From NCBI GenBank assembly GCA_022843745.1, contig JALHNB010000008.1, positions 86,008 to 150,007 of the forward strand: 64,000 nt of DNA, read 5' to 3'. The notes under the pieces were generated by a model. It was given only the letters and a program-made list of their open reading frames with translations. It was not told the DNA's origin and did no database searches. Source of the stretch: Anaerolineae bacterium (GTDB lineage Bacteria > Chloroflexota > Anaerolineae > Aggregatilineales > Phototrophicaceae). Shown one piece after another: positions 1 through 10,417 of the stretch. Each line of letters begins with the position of its first letter. Within the stretch, counting starts at the first letter, position 1. Position numbers and translations under genes: made by a program.

Positions 1-882
1 GACGATCAGGAACAAAACCCAGGCCATCGCCGAAGCAAGACCCATCTCAAAACCGCGAAACGCCTTTTGATACAGATACAGCACATAGAACAAGGTCGCA
101 TTTTCCGGCCCGCCGTTGGTGAGGATATAAATCTGCGTAAAAATCTGGAACGAGCCGATAATACCGATCACCAGCGTGAAGAAAATGGTTGAACTCATCA
201 TCGGCAGCGTGACAAATCGAAACTTATCGAGGACATTTGCGCCGTCAATTTCCGCCGCTTCATACAGATAATCGGGAATCGCCTGCAAACTCGCCAGATA
301 AATGAGCATCGTTGAGCCGACACCCCACAGACTCATCACGATGACCGCTGGCAGCGCCCAGTATGGACTGCTTAACCAGGGTGGCCCCGTAATGTTGATT
401 TGATCGAGTAAAAAATTAATGAGGCCAAATTCAGGGTTAAACAGCCAGCGCCACAATACGGCGACTGCTACCCCTGCCGTAACTGAAGGCAGAAAAAAGA
501 CCGCCCGAAAAAAAAGTTTGACCGCGCCCTGCCCATTGACCAACACCGCCAGAAGCAGCGCCATCGCAAGCTGCAACGGCACGGCGAACACTGTGTACAG
601 TAGAGTCACACGCAGGCTGTGCCAGAAAAGATTGTCTTGCAGCATTCGCTCAAAATTACGCAGGCCGACATACTTCATCGGCGTGAGCATATCCCACTGT
701 TGAAGGCTGAGAAAAAGTGAGGCAATAAATGGCCCCAGTGTGAACACAAAAAAGCCGATCAGCCAGGGCGCGGCGAACAGATACCCCGGAAGATTTTTAC
801 GAATCGCCTGCTGCCAGCGTGGGACTTGCGCCACTGGCTGAAGCGTTGTCGTCGTGTTGTAAGTTTGAAGACCGCTGCTCAT
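1..882 (-). CDS. Sugar ABC transporter permease, MalF/UgpA type (3' end cut by window edge)
   Basis: Membrane permease of a carbohydrate ABC importer; it forms half of the transmembrane channel and contacts the ATPase. The frame opens with ATG at 882-880 and stays open for 294 codons to base 1, so the C-terminus is missing. The translation has a cytoplasmic start, a first membrane segment near residues 38-60 (FAAPWLIGFFVFTLG), further hydrophobic segments, and the EAA loop typical of binding-protein-dependent permeases at about residues 203-225 (YEAAEIDGAN followed by FRFVTLP). The sugar-binding protein lies just upstream on the same strand, which fits the usual order of binding protein then permeases. 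A second permease (MalG type) would be expected beyond the left edge. The substrate cannot be read from sequence. Confidence 0.9.
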   Translation of the reverse strand, partial: MSSGLQTYNTTTTLQPVAQVPRWQQAIRKNLPGYLFAAPWLIGFFVFTLGPFIASLFLSLQQWDMLTPMKYVGLRNFERMLQDNLFWHSLRVTLLYTVFAVPLQLAMALLLAVLVNGQGAVKLFFRAVFFLPSVTAGVAVAVLWRWLFNPEFGLINFLLDQINITGPPWLSSPYWALPAVIVMSLWGVGSTMLIYLASLQAIPDYLYEAAEIDGANVLDKFRFVTLPMMSSTIFFTLVIGIIGSFQIFTQIYILTNGGPENATLFYVLYLYQKAFRGFEMGLASAMAWVLFLIV

Positions 883-1012
883 AAAGGCTTATATCCTGTC
901 TAGTTTGTTTTCATCCCTGCCCGTGAACGCTGTCGAAGAATCCACAAACGGCGATATTTTTAGGCGCACACGGCAGTGCGCCCGGTGCAGATTGCCATAA
1001 AATTGAGATTTT

Positions 1013-1040
1013 GTAGGGGCGAGGCATGCCTCGCCCCTAC
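1013..1040. repeat. Perfect 28-bp palindrome, GTAGGGGC hairpin family
   Basis: GTAGGGGCGAGGCA is followed directly by its exact reverse complement, so both strands can form a 14-bp hairpin. It sits in the 214-bp spacer between the binding-protein gene and the permease gene. Two related hairpins lie at 41430-41449 and 46212-46235; they share the GTAGGGGC end but have different inner stems. It may act as a transcript-processing or attenuation element between the binding protein and permease, but it looks like a dispersed repeat. Confidence 0.85.
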
Positions 1041-1096
1041 GACAATTACACAAAATCAATCCGCTAGCAGTTCAATCAGGGCTGCGCGAACCGGCT

Positions 1097-2434
1097 CTAG
1101 GTTACGCCGTTGTCAGCGCGCCACTGATCCAGCGCGGCGTTGACATCTGCGGCGGCCTGGGCGAGTGTTCCAGGGATATCGTCAGTGGTATTGTTGAAAA
1201 TGGCATCCAGGTGCGGGTTGAGTACAGAGTCGAAGTTCCCATCCAGAATCGGTTCGGGATGCGCCCACTGTAACGCATCACTATAGACGATATTGTGTTC
1301 CGGCGGCATCGAGTCCAGGAACGCAGGCGAGGCGTTGACCGATTCGAGCGCGGCAACTGCCATACCTGTGGCAACATTCGCTTCCTGTGGGCTTTGGGTG
1401 AGCAGGAATTTCAGGAAGTCCCAGGCAACATCGGCATTCTGTGAGCCTGAGTAAATCGAGTAGTTAAGCATGTACAGCGTGCAGGCCGGGTCACGATCCT
1501 TAACATGCGGGAACGGCACGACATCCCATTCAAAATCGGTGATCGTGCGGAAGGTATTCAGCCAGCGTCCATAGGAGAACATGGCGACTTTACCGGACAT
1601 GAAACGATCAAACCCGCCAAGTTCCTGAACAGCCGACGACGACGGAGCAACTTTATATGTCTCGCGTAAGTCGCGCAGCAGTTGGAAGGCCTGTGCTGCT
1701 TCTGGCGAATCAATGACGCAGCGCGTATCGGCGGTAATTTTCTTGATGTTGCTGTACACCTGTGCGCCATGCTGGTAGAGAAGTGTCGGGTACATCCAGT
1801 TTTCGAAATGGACACCAAATTGGCGTTCTTCTTCGTTGGTGAGCTTGGTCGCGGTTTCGATCAGGTTATCCCACGTCCAATCTTCAGATTCCCAATCCGT
1901 CGGTGGGTACGGCACACCAGCCGCGTCAAACAGATTCTTGTTGAACACAAATCCCGCTGGGGAAACTTCGAATGGCATGGACAGCATTTGCTCGTTGTAG
2001 CGGCAGGCTTCAACGGCAACGGGTGAGATTCCGTCAAAAGTGTAGTTATCGGCTTCGATGTACGCATCAAGCGGCAGCAGCACGCCCTTCTGCGCAAAGA
2101 TATATTGGAACCAGGGGTTTAAGTAAAGAACATCCGGCGGGTTGCCACCAGCGAGCATGACGGTCTGCGACTCATCACGCGAGCCTGTAATCAGCATAAT
2201 TTCGATTTCGACATTCGGGTTCACTTCCTGGTACATCTTGGCGATGGCCTCGCGCACCTCAATCTCCGTGATGTCCTGTCCTGAAACCACACGCAGGGTT
2301 GTCGTCTGCTGCCCCGGCGCTGCCAGAACACGAACTGTCTCGAATGTCAGGCCATGAAGCCCTGCTGCAACGCCCGCCCCTGCTACAGCGGATCGTCGCA
2401 AAAACTCGCGGCGACTTAAAGATTTATTGCCCAT
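1097..2434 (-). CDS. Extracellular sugar-binding protein of an ABC importer, Tat-exported
   Basis: Extracytoplasmic solute-binding protein of the carbohydrate family 1 type, 445 residues, which captures the substrate for the downstream permease. The N-terminus is a twin-arginine signal: SRREFLRRS at about residues 7-15, then an Ala/Gly-rich hydrophobic stretch. This suggests export of the folded protein by the Tat system. No lipobox cysteine is visible. The body has family features such as the NPDVLYLNPW-like segment near residue 100 and repeated aromatic residues for sugar stacking. It is transcribed divergently from the hydrogenase operon. A 214-bp spacer with a perfect palindrome separates it from the permease gene. 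The exact sugar is unknown. Confidence 0.9.
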   Translation of the reverse strand: MGNKSLSRREFLRRSAVAGAGVAAGLHGLTFETVRVLAAPGQQTTTLRVVSGQDITEIEVREAIAKMYQEVNPNVEIEIMLITGSRDESQTVMLAGGNPPDVLYLNPWFQYIFAQKGVLLPLDAYIEADNYTFDGISPVAVEACRYNEQMLSMPFEVSPAGFVFNKNLFDAAGVPYPPTDWESEDWTWDNLIETATKLTNEEERQFGVHFENWMYPTLLYQHGAQVYSNIKKITADTRCVIDSPEAAQAFQLLRDLRETYKVAPSSSAVQELGGFDRFMSGKVAMFSYGRWLNTFRTITDFEWDVVPFPHVKDRDPACTLYMLNYSIYSGSQNADVAWDFLKFLLTQSPQEANVATGMAVAALESVNASPAFLDSMPPEHNIVYSDALQWAHPEPILDGNFDSVLNPHLDAIFNNTTDDIPGTLAQAAADVNAALDQWRADNGVT

Positions 2435-2865
2435 TTAAATGCTCCTTTTTAGTTTTTGATCTAATAAATGAAGTTGATTTATGCATGTTCAACCACTAAA
2501 CGTCTATAAACGTCTATATGAAAGTAACATGCTTTCCAGAGTGTGTCAACTAAAATTCTGAATACAATTTCAGCGTGCATTATTTAAGCCTTAGACCAAA
2601 ATGGGTAATAAAAAATAATGGACTGTCCCTTCTTTATAAAGGCTAAACATACCCTGCCTATATGAACCTATCATGCGGCAATCAACGATCACGCCAGGGG
2701 ATGATCTACTTATTCTTGTGGATCGACACCTCGTATAAACAATTCACGATAAGTGACATTCCTTATGGACAAAAACTGAGCTTCGACAGGCTCAAACTTT
2801 TCCCTAAACAAGTATTCTCAAAGCAGATCAATTCCCATTTATGGTTAACACTTTGGGAGAGAATA
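2435..2865. other. Divergent intergenic region between the sugar-binding gene and hoxE
   Basis: This 431-bp stretch must hold the promoters of both divergent operons. An open frame extends hoxE upstream to 2662, but its residues do not resemble HoxE, and a good ribosome site precedes the ATG at 2866, so I treat it as non-coding. Visible elements are the inverted repeat TCAC-GATAA-GTGA at 2744-2756 (possible operator) and TGAGC-ttcgacag-GCTCA at 2777-2794, which looks like a common dispersed repeat. I see no convincing -35/-10 pair. Confidence 0.5.
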
Positions 2866-3369
2866 ATGAGAGCCAGTTCTGTGAAGACGGTGGCAGTTCC
2901 ATCCGACGACAAACGCTGGCGGTTAGTCAACGCAACAATGCGACGTCACGGCAGTGAGCCAGACGCATTGATCGAGACACTTCACACCGTTCAGGAAGCC
3001 TTTGGCTATCTGGACGACACCGCACTGCGATATGTCGCCTCCAATCTGAAAGCCCCTCTCAGCCGCGTTTATGGCGTGGCAACTTTCTACAACTTTTTTA
3101 CCCTGAAGCCTCAAGGCGAACATAATTGTGTCGTGTGCCTGGGAACCGCCTGCTACATTAAAGGCGCACCGCAGATTCTTGAATCGGTTGAGAACCTGGC
3201 GCATATCATGCCAGGCGAAACGACCCCCGACAAAAAGGTATCGCTGCTGATCGCACGCTGCCTGGGGACATGTGGGCTTGCGCCTGCTGCCGTGTTTGAT
3301 GGGGAAGTCGCTGGCAAGCTGACCGCTGACGATGCAGTGCATAAAGTTCAAGAGTGGATGAAATCATGA
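2866..3369 (+). CDS. hoxE: NAD(P)-linked [NiFe]-hydrogenase diaphorase subunit HoxE (NuoE family)
   Basis: Thioredoxin-like [2Fe-2S] subunit of the diaphorase part of a bidirectional hydrogenase, 167 residues in the cytoplasm. It passes electrons between the HoxFU module and other carriers. The four cluster cysteines appear as CLGTAC and, about 35 residues later, CLGTC. The ATG at 2866 is chosen because GGGAG at 2855-2859 lies six bases upstream and because homology begins here; the longer frame from 2662 is unlike the family. The stop overlaps the hoxF start as ATGA, which indicates translational coupling. NuoE of complex I has the same fold, but the following hoxFUYH genes settle the assignment. 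Confidence 0.93.
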   Translation: MRASSVKTVAVPSDDKRWRLVNATMRRHGSEPDALIETLHTVQEAFGYLDDTALRYVASNLKAPLSRVYGVATFYNFFTLKPQGEHNCVVCLGTACYIKGAPQILESVENLAHIMPGETTPDKKVSLLIARCLGTCGLAPAAVFDGEVAGKLTADDAVHKVQEWMKS

Positions 3370-5015
3370 TTGCCGAAGAACTACCTAAAATCGCAGCTCA
3401 GGAACAGGAAGATCAACTTCAGTTTAAGCACCACATCTTTGTTTGCAGCGGCACCGCCTGTGTGTCCGCACACAGTGACCAGATTCAGGCGGCCCTGGAA
3501 AAAGACATAGAGGAACGCGGCCTTGGTCATGTGTGCAGCATTACCGGTGGTGGTTGTCGCGGGTTATGTGCCAGCGGGCCAATGGTTTCGGTTGAACCGC
3601 AGGGTATCTTGTACCAGGGTGTCAAAGTTGAAGATTCTGCTGAAATCCTGGACAGCCTGAATTCGCAGCCAGTCAAGCGGCTGGAATGCTCAACTGAAGC
3701 ACCATTTTTCAGCCGACAGAAAAAGATCGTGCTGGAATATGCTGGAAAACTCGACCCGGAACGTATCGAAGCCTACATCGCCGCCGGAGGTTATACCGCG
3801 CTGCTCAAGGTGCTGACTGAAATGACACCGCAGCAGGTTATTGAGCAAATTACGCGCAGCGGCTTACGTGGACGCGGCGGTGCGGGCTACCCCACAGGTT
3901 TGAAATGGAGCACTGTTGCTAAAGCACAAGGCGAGCATAAGTATGTGATCTGCAACGGTGATGAAGGCGACCCCGGCGCGTTTATGGATCGCAGCGTCAT
4001 GGAAGATTATCCCTTCAAAATTTTGGAAGGCATGACCATCGCTGCCTATGCTGTGGGTGCAGACCAGGGTTATGTCTATGTTCGTGCTGAATATCCACTG
4101 GCCGTCAAACGCCTCAAAGCAGCCATCCGACAGGCGCAGAAAAATAACCTGCTCGGCAACAATATTGGCGGCACAACCTTCAATTTTCAGATTGATGTGC
4201 GGCTGGGCGCAGGCGCTTTCGTCTGTGGTGAGGAAACCGCTTTGATCGCTTCCATTGAGGGCAAGCGCGGCACACCACGTCCGCGCCCACCCTATCCGGC
4301 GGAACATGGTCTGTGGGGCTGCCCCACGCTCATCAACAACGTGGAAAGCTACGCCAATATCACACCCATTATCCGCAACGGCACAGATTGGTATACCGCA
4401 ATCGGGACGGAAAAGAGCAAAGGCACAAAAGTCTTTTCGCTGACGGGAACGATCAACAATACCGGATTGATTGAAGTGCCAATGGGTATCAGCCTCCGCG
4501 AAATCATTTTTGACATCGGTGGCGGCATTCCCAATGGCAAACATTTCAAGGCCGTCCAAACGGGTGGGCCATCCGGCGGTTGTATACCAGAACAGTATCT
4601 CGACATCTCTGTGGATTATGACTCGCTGCTCCATCTGGGTACTTATATGGGGTCAGGCGGCATGATCGTGATGGATGAAACATCCTGTATGGTCGATGTT
4701 GCCCGCTACTTTATGGAGTTCTGCATGTCAGAATCCTGCGGCAAATGTGTCCCCTGCCGCGTCGGCACTGCGCAGATGTACGATCTGCTCAACAAAATCA
4801 CAAAAGGCGAAGCATCGCTGGATGATCTGGCGATGCTGGAAGAACTGGCGGAAATGGTCAAAAGCACCAGCCTGTGTGGTTTGGGCCAGGGCGCTCCAAC
4901 TCCCGTCCAAAGCACCCTGCGTTATTTCCGCGATGAATATCTGGCCCATATCGTGGATAAAGTCTGTCCTGCCGGGGTGTGCAAGATATATCATCACGCG
5001 GAGGTGTTCTCATGA
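3366..5015 (+). CDS. hoxF: Hydrogenase diaphorase subunit HoxF (NAD(P)H/FMN-binding, NuoF family)
   Basis: Flavoprotein that exchanges electrons with NAD(P)+, 549 residues from the ATG at 3366. It starts with a thioredoxin-like [2Fe-2S] domain (CSGTAC near residue 30 and CRGLC near 65). The NuoF core follows: the glycine-rich nucleotide site [10 protein letters not shown] near residue 170, the FMN segment GDEGDPGAF near 200, and the [4Fe-4S] site [10 protein letters not shown] near 455-465 with a later cysteine in [14 protein letters not shown] at 3354 in the same frame is an alternative start, but the ATG gives the ATGA overlap with hoxE. The stop overlaps hoxU, again by ATGA. The length suits HoxF of group 3d hydrogenases. 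Confidence 0.93.
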   Translation: MIAEELPKIAAQEQEDQLQFKHHIFVCSGTACVSAHSDQIQAALEKDIEERGLGHVCSITGGGCRGLCASGPMVSVEPQGILYQGVKVEDSAEILDSLNSQPVKRLECSTEAPFFSRQKKIVLEYAGKLDPERIEAYIAAGGYTALLKVLTEMTPQQVIEQITRSGLRGRGGAGYPTGLKWSTVAKAQGEHKYVICNGDEGDPGAFMDRSVMEDYPFKILEGMTIAAYAVGADQGYVYVRAEYPLAVKRLKAAIRQAQKNNLLGNNIGGTTFNFQIDVRLGAGAFVCGEETALIASIEGKRGTPRPRPPYPAEHGLWGCPTLINNVESYANITPIIRNGTDWYTAIGTEKSKGTKVFSLTGTINNTGLIEVPMGISLREIIFDIGGGIPNGKHFKAVQTGGPSGGCIPEQYLDISVDYDSLLHLGTYMGSGGMIVMDETSCMVDVARYFMEFCMSESCGKCVPCRVGTAQMYDLLNKITKGEASLDDLAMLEELAEMVKSTSLCGLGQGAPTPVQSTLRYFRDEYLAHIVDKVCPAGVCKIYHHAEVFS

Positions 5016-5722
5016 GCCGTGTCGTCACCTTAAAAATTAACGATCAGGATGTCAGCGGACGCGAGGATGAAACGATCCTGGAACTGGCCCGTGAAAATGG
5101 CATCTTTGTCCCAACCTTGTGCCACCTGGAAGGGCTTTCGGATATCGGCGCTTGCCGCCTGTGTCTGATTGAGATCAAAGGTGTGCCGAAATTGATGCCG
5201 GCCTGTGTGGTTCGCGCCCAGGAAGGCATGGAAGTCTACACAGAATCCGAGCGCCTGAAGAAATATCGCCGCATGGTGATTGAGCTGCTTTTTGTCGAAG
5301 GCAATCATGTCTGCTCAGTCTGTGTTTCCAACGGCCACTGCGAACTCCAATATCTGGCGCAAAAACTGGGTGTCGATCATATCCGGCTAGAATACCGCAG
5401 CCCGAAGCGCGAGGTAGACGCCTCGCACGAACGCTTCGTACTTGACCACAATCGCTGTATTCTCTGCACACGCTGTGTGCGTGTCTGCGGCGAGGTTGAG
5501 GGCGCACACACCTGGGATTTGCTGGGGCGCGGAATCCAATCCCGTGTCATCACGGATTTAAATCAGCCCTGGGGCGATGCCGAAAGCTGCACAAGCTGCG
5601 GCAAATGCGTACAAGTCTGTCCGACAGGTGCTCTGACCGCAAAGGGTAAAGCAGTCGGCGAAATGACCAAACATCAGGGCTTTCTGACAACGCTGGCACT
5701 CATGAGGGAGAATGACCGATGA
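5012..5722 (+). CDS. hoxU: Hydrogenase diaphorase subunit HoxU (ferredoxin-like, NuoG N-terminal family)
   Basis: Iron-sulfur relay subunit linking HoxF to the hydrogenase module, 236 residues. The N-terminal plant-type [2Fe-2S] domain has [15 protein letters not shown] and a later ACVV cysteine. A NuoG-like [4Fe-4S] site follows ([12 protein letters not shown]), then two ferredoxin motifs, [11 protein letters not shown] and [12 protein letters not shown]. The ATG at 5012 has GGAGG at 5000-5004 with a seven-base spacer; an upstream ATG at 4979 lies inside hoxF and lacks a ribosome site. The 3' end overlaps hoxY by ATGA. Lack of the large C-terminal molybdopterin-like domain of NuoG separates it from complex I. 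Confidence 0.93.
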   Translation: MSRVVTLKINDQDVSGREDETILELARENGIFVPTLCHLEGLSDIGACRLCLIEIKGVPKLMPACVVRAQEGMEVYTESERLKKYRRMVIELLFVEGNHVCSVCVSNGHCELQYLAQKLGVDHIRLEYRSPKREVDASHERFVLDHNRCILCTRCVRVCGEVEGAHTWDLLGRGIQSRVITDLNQPWGDAESCTSCGKCVQVCPTGALTAKGKAVGEMTKHQGFLTTLALMRENDR

Positions 5723-6252
5723 CGCGCACACGACTGGCAACCGTCTGGCTGGATGGCTGTTCCGGCTGCCATATGTCTTTTCTGGATATTGATGAGCAGT
5801 TATTGGTACTGGCAGATCAGATCGAACTCGTCTACAGCCCGCTGGTAGATCGCAAAGACTTTCCTGAAGACGTGGATGTCACGCTTATCGAAGGCGCGGT
5901 CAGCAGTGAGGAAGATTTGGAGAAAATCCGGCGTATCCGCGAGCGAACACATATCCTGATTTCACTCGGTGATTGCGCGGTCACGGGCAATGTGCCGTCG
6001 CTGCGCAATTCAATTGGCGCGGAGCCAGTGCTGCGCCGTGCTTACCTTGATCCTACTTTGCTGAATCCGCAAATTCCGAACCAGGTTATACCGCGTCTGC
6101 TGCCCCTCGTCCGCCCGGTACATTCTGTTGTCAAGGTTGATATCTATGTTCCTGGCTGCCCGCCTTCTGCAAACACGATTTTATATGTTCTCACCGAGCT
6201 GCTTGCGGGGCGGACTCCGGACTTAAACGGCAAAACACGCTTTGGCGCTTAG
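5719..6252 (+). CDS. hoxY: [NiFe]-hydrogenase small subunit HoxY
   Basis: Small subunit of the hydrogenase module, 177 residues, carrying the cluster nearest the Ni-Fe site. Cysteines are seen in [10 protein letters not shown] near residue 15, GDCAVTGN near 90 and VPGCPPSA near 143, the pattern of the proximal [4Fe-4S] cluster. There is no Tat signal, so the enzyme is cytoplasmic as in group 3d. GAGGGAG at 5704-5710 serves as the ribosome site. It overlaps hoxU by four bases and is followed nine bases later by hoxH. The short length is normal for HoxY. Confidence 0.93.
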   Translation: MTRTRLATVWLDGCSGCHMSFLDIDEQLLVLADQIELVYSPLVDRKDFPEDVDVTLIEGAVSSEEDLEKIRRIRERTHILISLGDCAVTGNVPSLRNSIGAEPVLRRAYLDPTLLNPQIPNQVIPRLLPLVRPVHSVVKVDIYVPGCPPSANTILYVLTELLAGRTPDLNGKTRFGA

Positions 6253-6261
6253 GAGGCCAGT

Positions 6262-7674
6262 ATGACACAGCAAATCTTAATCGACCCCGTGACGCGCATT
6301 GAAGGTCACGCCAAAATCACCATTCAACTCAATGATGCGGGCGATGTCGAAGATGCCCATTTCCACGTCACGCAGCTTCGCGGCTTCGAAAAATTTTGCG
6401 AAGGGCGACCTTTCCATGAAATGCCTTCGTTGATGGCGCGTATCTGCGGTATCTGCCCAGTTAGCCATCTGGTTGCTTCCGCCAAAGCCTGTGATGCGCT
6501 GCTGGCGGTGACGATCCCGCCGACGGCTGCCAACCTGCGCCGCGTCCTCAATCTGGCGCAGATCGCTCAATCTCACGCGCTGAGTTTTTTCTATCTCTCA
6601 TCGCCTGATCTGCTGCTGGGCATGGATGCCGACATCGAAAAACGCAATTTGTTCGGGGTGGCCCAGATGCAGCCCCAGCTTGCACGGGACGGTGTGCGCC
6701 TTCGCCAGATGGGTCAGCAAATTATCGAACTGCTGGGCGGCAAGCGAATCCATCCGGCATGGGTCGTACCGGGCGGCGTAAGCGAACCCCTTTCTTCCGA
6801 AAAGCGTGATCGTATCCTTGCCATGCTGCCAGAGGGCATTGAGATCAGTGCGCGAACGCTGGATTGGTTCAAAAGCGTAATGGAAAATTATGCCGATGAA
6901 ATTCTGGCTTTTTCCAGTCTAAAGACCATGTTTCTGGGACTGACCAACGAGCATGATGAGCTTGAGATGTACGACGGTCTACTGCGTATCATGGATGCCG
7001 ATGGTCGAATAGTCGCCGATGGGTTAAACCCGGATGATTATGAACAGTTCATCACCGAAAAAGTCGAACCCTGGACATATCTCAAGTCGCCATTTTATAA
7101 GCCGCTTGGCTATCCTGCGGGTATTTACCGCGTTGGGCCGTTGGCGAGGCTCAACCTCGTAAAAAGCTGCGGCACACCCCGCGCCGACGAAGCACTCGGA
7201 TATTTCCGCACACTCGACTCGCAGAGTTCATTTCACTACCACTATGCGCGTCTGATCGAAATCCTGTACTGCTTCGAGAAAATTGACGAACTGCTGCATA
7301 CGCCTGACATTCTCAGCGATAGAGTTCGCGCTCATGCCGAACCGAACAGCGAACAGGGTGTAGGCACCAGCGAAGCGCCGCGCGGCACACTGCTTCATCA
7401 CTATCAGATTGACCAGAACGGCCTCATCACGCGGGCGAATCTGATTATTGCTACCGGACACAACAATTACGCGATGGACAGAAGCGTGATGCAGGTCGCC
7501 AAACGGTATGTCAAGTCCGCGCATCTGACAGAAGGGATGCTCAACCGTGTCGAAGCGGTGATTCGCACCTTCGATCCGTGCCTGAGCTGCTCGACGCACG
7601 CGGTTGGGCAAATGGCGCTGCAAATCCAGTTGATCGCGCCGGATGGCGGCGTCATTGAGGAGGTCAAGCGGTGA
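6262..7674 (+). CDS. hoxH: [NiFe]-hydrogenase large subunit HoxH
   Basis: Catalytic subunit that binds the Ni-Fe(CN)2CO centre, 470 residues. The two nickel-binding motifs are intact: [10 protein letters not shown] near residue 58 and DPCLSCSTH near residues 439-447. A 24-residue tail follows the last histidine of the second motif, which matches a C-terminal peptide removed by the maturation protease after nickel insertion. That protease gene (hoxW) follows with a GTGA overlap. AGGAGG at 6251-6256 precedes the ATG by five bases. With HoxEFU this gives the NAD(P)-reversible group 3d enzyme, which can produce or consume H2. Confidence 0.94.
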   Translation: MTQQILIDPVTRIEGHAKITIQLNDAGDVEDAHFHVTQLRGFEKFCEGRPFHEMPSLMARICGICPVSHLVASAKACDALLAVTIPPTAANLRRVLNLAQIAQSHALSFFYLSSPDLLLGMDADIEKRNLFGVAQMQPQLARDGVRLRQMGQQIIELLGGKRIHPAWVVPGGVSEPLSSEKRDRILAMLPEGIEISARTLDWFKSVMENYADEILAFSSLKTMFLGLTNEHDELEMYDGLLRIMDADGRIVADGLNPDDYEQFITEKVEPWTYLKSPFYKPLGYPAGIYRVGPLARLNLVKSCGTPRADEALGYFRTLDSQSSFHYHYARLIEILYCFEKIDELLHTPDILSDRVRAHAEPNSEQGVGTSEAPRGTLLHHYQIDQNGLITRANLIIATGHNNYAMDRSVMQVAKRYVKSAHLTEGMLNRVEAVIRTFDPCLSCSTHAVGQMALQIQLIAPDGGVIEEVKR

Positions 7675-8126
7675 TCCTCATTATCGGATATGGAAACCCA
7701 CTTCGGGGTGATGACGCGATTGGACACCAAATCGCTGAAATGATGGAACAGCAGCTACACAGTAAAGATGTAGAGGTAAAGACTGTTTATCAACTGACGC
7801 CGGAATTGGTCGAGATCATCAGCAAAGTTCAGGTCGTCATTTTCATTGACGCCGGAATAGAGGGTATACCGGGTACGATTAAGCAGGAAATCGTGCAAGC
7901 AGAGCCAGGTATAGGTGTATTCACGCACAACGTCAGCCCGAAAACGCTGCTGTGCGCATCGCTGGCCCTCTACGGTGCTGCACCATCCGGGCTTCTGATT
8001 TCGATTGCTGGCGAGTCGTTTGATTACGGGTATAAGCTTTCACCACAGCTTGACCGTATCCTGCCCGACCTAGCTGACCAGGTTGAAGAAATTGTCAATG
8101 ACGTGCTGGATAGGATTATGGCATAA
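7671..8126 (+). CDS. hoxW: Hydrogenase maturation protease HoxW (HyaD/HycI family)
   Basis: Nickel-dependent endopeptidase that trims the C-terminal tail of HoxH, 151 residues. Family marks are IIGYGNPLRGDDAIG at the N-terminus, with the nickel-ligand Asp in RGDD, and VIFIDAGIEG near residue 60. The start is GTG at 7671, overlapping the hoxH stop (GTGA), with GAGGAGG at 7657-7663 and a seven-base spacer. Its place after hoxH and the short length leave little doubt, though the exact substrate is inferred from context. Confidence 0.9.
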   Translation: MILIIGYGNPLRGDDAIGHQIAEMMEQQLHSKDVEVKTVYQLTPELVEIISKVQVVIFIDAGIEGIPGTIKQEIVQAEPGIGVFTHNVSPKTLLCASLALYGAAPSGLLISIAGESFDYGYKLSPQLDRILPDLADQVEEIVNDVLDRIMA

Positions 8127-8137
8127 CGGGATAACCG

Positions 8138-10417
8138 ATGATAGAACGTCGTCATATAACAGTTCAAGGCAGAGTACAAGGGGTGGGTTTCCGCCCCTTT
8201 GTTTATCGTCTGGCTCATGAATTAGGTCTGGTTGGGTGGGTGGTGAACTCGCCGCAGGGAGTCGCAATCGAAGTCGAAGCACTCACGGCTCGACTGGACA
8301 CGTTTATGACTCGCCTGCAAAGTGAACTTCCTCCCCACGCGGCGATCCAATACCTCGATTGGCAAAACACTGCACTAATGGGAGAACAAGGCTTCCAAAT
8401 ACATCATAGTAACCACACGGGGGCAAAAACGGCGATTGTCCTGCCCGATCTGGCAACCTGCCCGGAATGCCTGAAGGAGTTATTTGACCTAGCCAATCGT
8501 CGCTATCGTTATCCCTTCACAAACTGCACCCACTGTGGCCCGCGTTTTAGCATCATCCAGGGGCTGCCTTATGATCGCCCAAATACGACGATGCGCGATT
8601 TTGTGCTGTGCGACGAGTGCAGGGCAGAATATGAAAATCCGCTGGACAGGCGTTTCCACGCGCAGCCTAACGCCTGCCCAAAATGTGGCCCGCAGCTTGC
8701 ACTCTGGGATAAAAACGGCGCTGTCCTTTCTCTGCGCGATGAGGCATTGATTTCGACTGCCGATGCCATCCGCCGGGGCAGTATCGTTGCCGTCAAAGGG
8801 CTAGGTGGCTTTCACCTGATGGTCGATGCCCGCAATACGGAGGCCGTCGCACGGCTTCGGGCGCGCAAGCATCGTGACGAAAAGCCGCTGGCGCTGATGT
8901 ATCCGTCTCTGGAACGCATCAAAGCCGAGTGCGAAGTCTCAGAACTCGAAGAACATCTGCTCACCGCATCAGAAGCGCCGATTGTCCTTCTACGGCGAAC
9001 AGGCGCTGAAATTGCCGCAAATATCGCACCGGGCAATCCCTATCTGGGGGTCATGCTGCCCTATACGCCGCTGCACCATCTGCTGATGCGCGAACTCGAT
9101 TTTCCGGTAGTGGCAACCAGCGGCAATCTATCCGGTGAGCCGATTTGTACGGACGAGTACGAAGCGCTGGAACGATTAGGGGAAATCGCTGATTTTTTCC
9201 TGGTTCACAACCGCCCGATTGCGCGTCATGTGGATGACTCGATTGTCCGTGTAGCAGCCGGGCGCGAATTAGTCCTGCGTCGGGCGCGAGGCTATGCGCC
9301 GCTACCTGTCAAACTGCCGAAATCTGTGCCAACACTGATCGCGACGGGCGCACACCTGAAAAATGCGGCGGCAGTGACAGCGGGCGAGCAGGTATTCATC
9401 AGCCAGCACATCGGCGACATGGATACAATCGAAACTTATAATGCCTACCAGCGCATCATCAACGATTTTCAGCAGCTTTATGAACTGCATCCGTCAGCCA
9501 TAGCCTGCGATTTACACCCTGATTATCGCTCAACTCAGTATGCCGAAGCCGCTGGCTTGCCCATCATCCGCGTGCAGCATCATTACGCCCATGTCCTATC
9601 CTGCATGGCAGAAAATCACCTTGAAGCGCCCGTTCTCGGTGTCTCCTGGGATGGCACGGGTTATGGCACAGACGGCACAATCTGGGGCGGTGAATTTCTG
9701 CTTGTGAACGAGCAGTCATTTGATCGGGCAGCGCATTTCGGAACATTTCGGCTGCCGGGAGGCGATCAGGCTGTGAAAGAGCCGCGACGATCCGCACTCG
9801 GCCTGCTCTACAGCATATTTGGTGACGATATTCCGCTGGATTTACCGCCCGTCCAGAGTTTTTCCGCAACCGAATTGGCGCTGTTGAAAGCCGCCTTGCG
9901 AAAAGGAATCAACGCCCCACTGACCTCCAGCGCTGGACGGTTGTTCGACGCAGTAGCCGCGCTCATTGGACTGCGTCAGCGTGTCAGTTTTGAGGGACAG
10001 GCCGCGATGGAACTGGAATTCGCCCAGGATGGCATAAAAACCGACAAATGCTACCCATTTGCGGTTACGGACATCACTAGTGAGGTGACTGCCTCTAAGC
10101 GCATAATTGACTTGAAGCTGACCGTTCTGGCGATGATTGATGATTTGCGTACTGGTGTATCGATAAGCGAAATTTCGGCAGTGTTCCATAACACGCTGGC
10201 TGAAATAATCGTCACTATCGCGCGATGTTCAGGAGAAAAACAGGTGGTTCTGACAGGTGGCTGTTTTCAGAACAAGACCTTGCTGGAACGGACAATTGAC
10301 CGTCTGGTCGCCGAAGGATTTCACCCTTACTGGCATCGAACCATTCCACCAAATGATGGCGGTATCGCCCTCGGACAGATCATGGCAGTGCTCAGGGAGC
10401 AGAAAATATGTGTTTAG
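8138..10417 (+). CDS. hypF: Carbamoyltransferase HypF, cyanide-ligand synthesis for [NiFe]-hydrogenase
   Basis: HypF makes carbamoyl-AMP from carbamoyl phosphate and moves the carbamoyl group to the C-terminal cysteine of HypE, 759 residues. An acylphosphatase domain comes first (VQGRVQGVGFRPFVYRLA, residues about 8-25). Two zinc-finger pairs follow (CPECLKE and CTHCGPRF, then CDECRAEY and CPKCGP, residues about 107-185), then a YrdC-like domain near 200-385 and a Kae1-like domain with HHYAH near 480. All parts are present and the length is typical. It lies 11 bases after hoxW, and its stop lies inside hypC. Confidence 0.95.
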   Translation: MIERRHITVQGRVQGVGFRPFVYRLAHELGLVGWVVNSPQGVAIEVEALTARLDTFMTRLQSELPPHAAIQYLDWQNTALMGEQGFQIHHSNHTGAKTAIVLPDLATCPECLKELFDLANRRYRYPFTNCTHCGPRFSIIQGLPYDRPNTTMRDFVLCDECRAEYENPLDRRFHAQPNACPKCGPQLALWDKNGAVLSLRDEALISTADAIRRGSIVAVKGLGGFHLMVDARNTEAVARLRARKHRDEKPLALMYPSLERIKAECEVSELEEHLLTASEAPIVLLRRTGAEIAANIAPGNPYLGVMLPYTPLHHLLMRELDFPVVATSGNLSGEPICTDEYEALERLGEIADFFLVHNRPIARHVDDSIVRVAAGRELVLRRARGYAPLPVKLPKSVPTLIATGAHLKNAAAVTAGEQVFISQHIGDMDTIETYNAYQRIINDFQQLYELHPSAIACDLHPDYRSTQYAEAAGLPIIRVQHHYAHVLSCMAENHLEAPVLGVSWDGTGYGTDGTIWGGEFLLVNEQSFDRAAHFGTFRLPGGDQAVKEPRRSALGLLYSIFGDDIPLDLPPVQSFSATELALLKAALRKGINAPLTSSAGRLFDAVAALIGLRQRVSFEGQAAMELEFAQDGIKTDKCYPFAVTDITSEVTASKRIIDLKLTVLAMIDDLRTGVSISEISAVFHNTLAEIIVTIARCSGEKQVVLTGGCFQNKTLLERTIDRLVAEGFHPYWHRTIPPNDGGIALGQIMAVLREQKICV

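Noticed and set aside
2662-2865. N-terminal extension of hoxE
   Set aside because: The extra 68 codons have no HoxE similarity, and a good ribosome site lies directly before ATG 2866.
3864-4634. 256-codon minus-strand frame opposite hoxF
   Set aside because: Antisense shadow inside a gene with strong motifs; no recognisable domain or promoter features.
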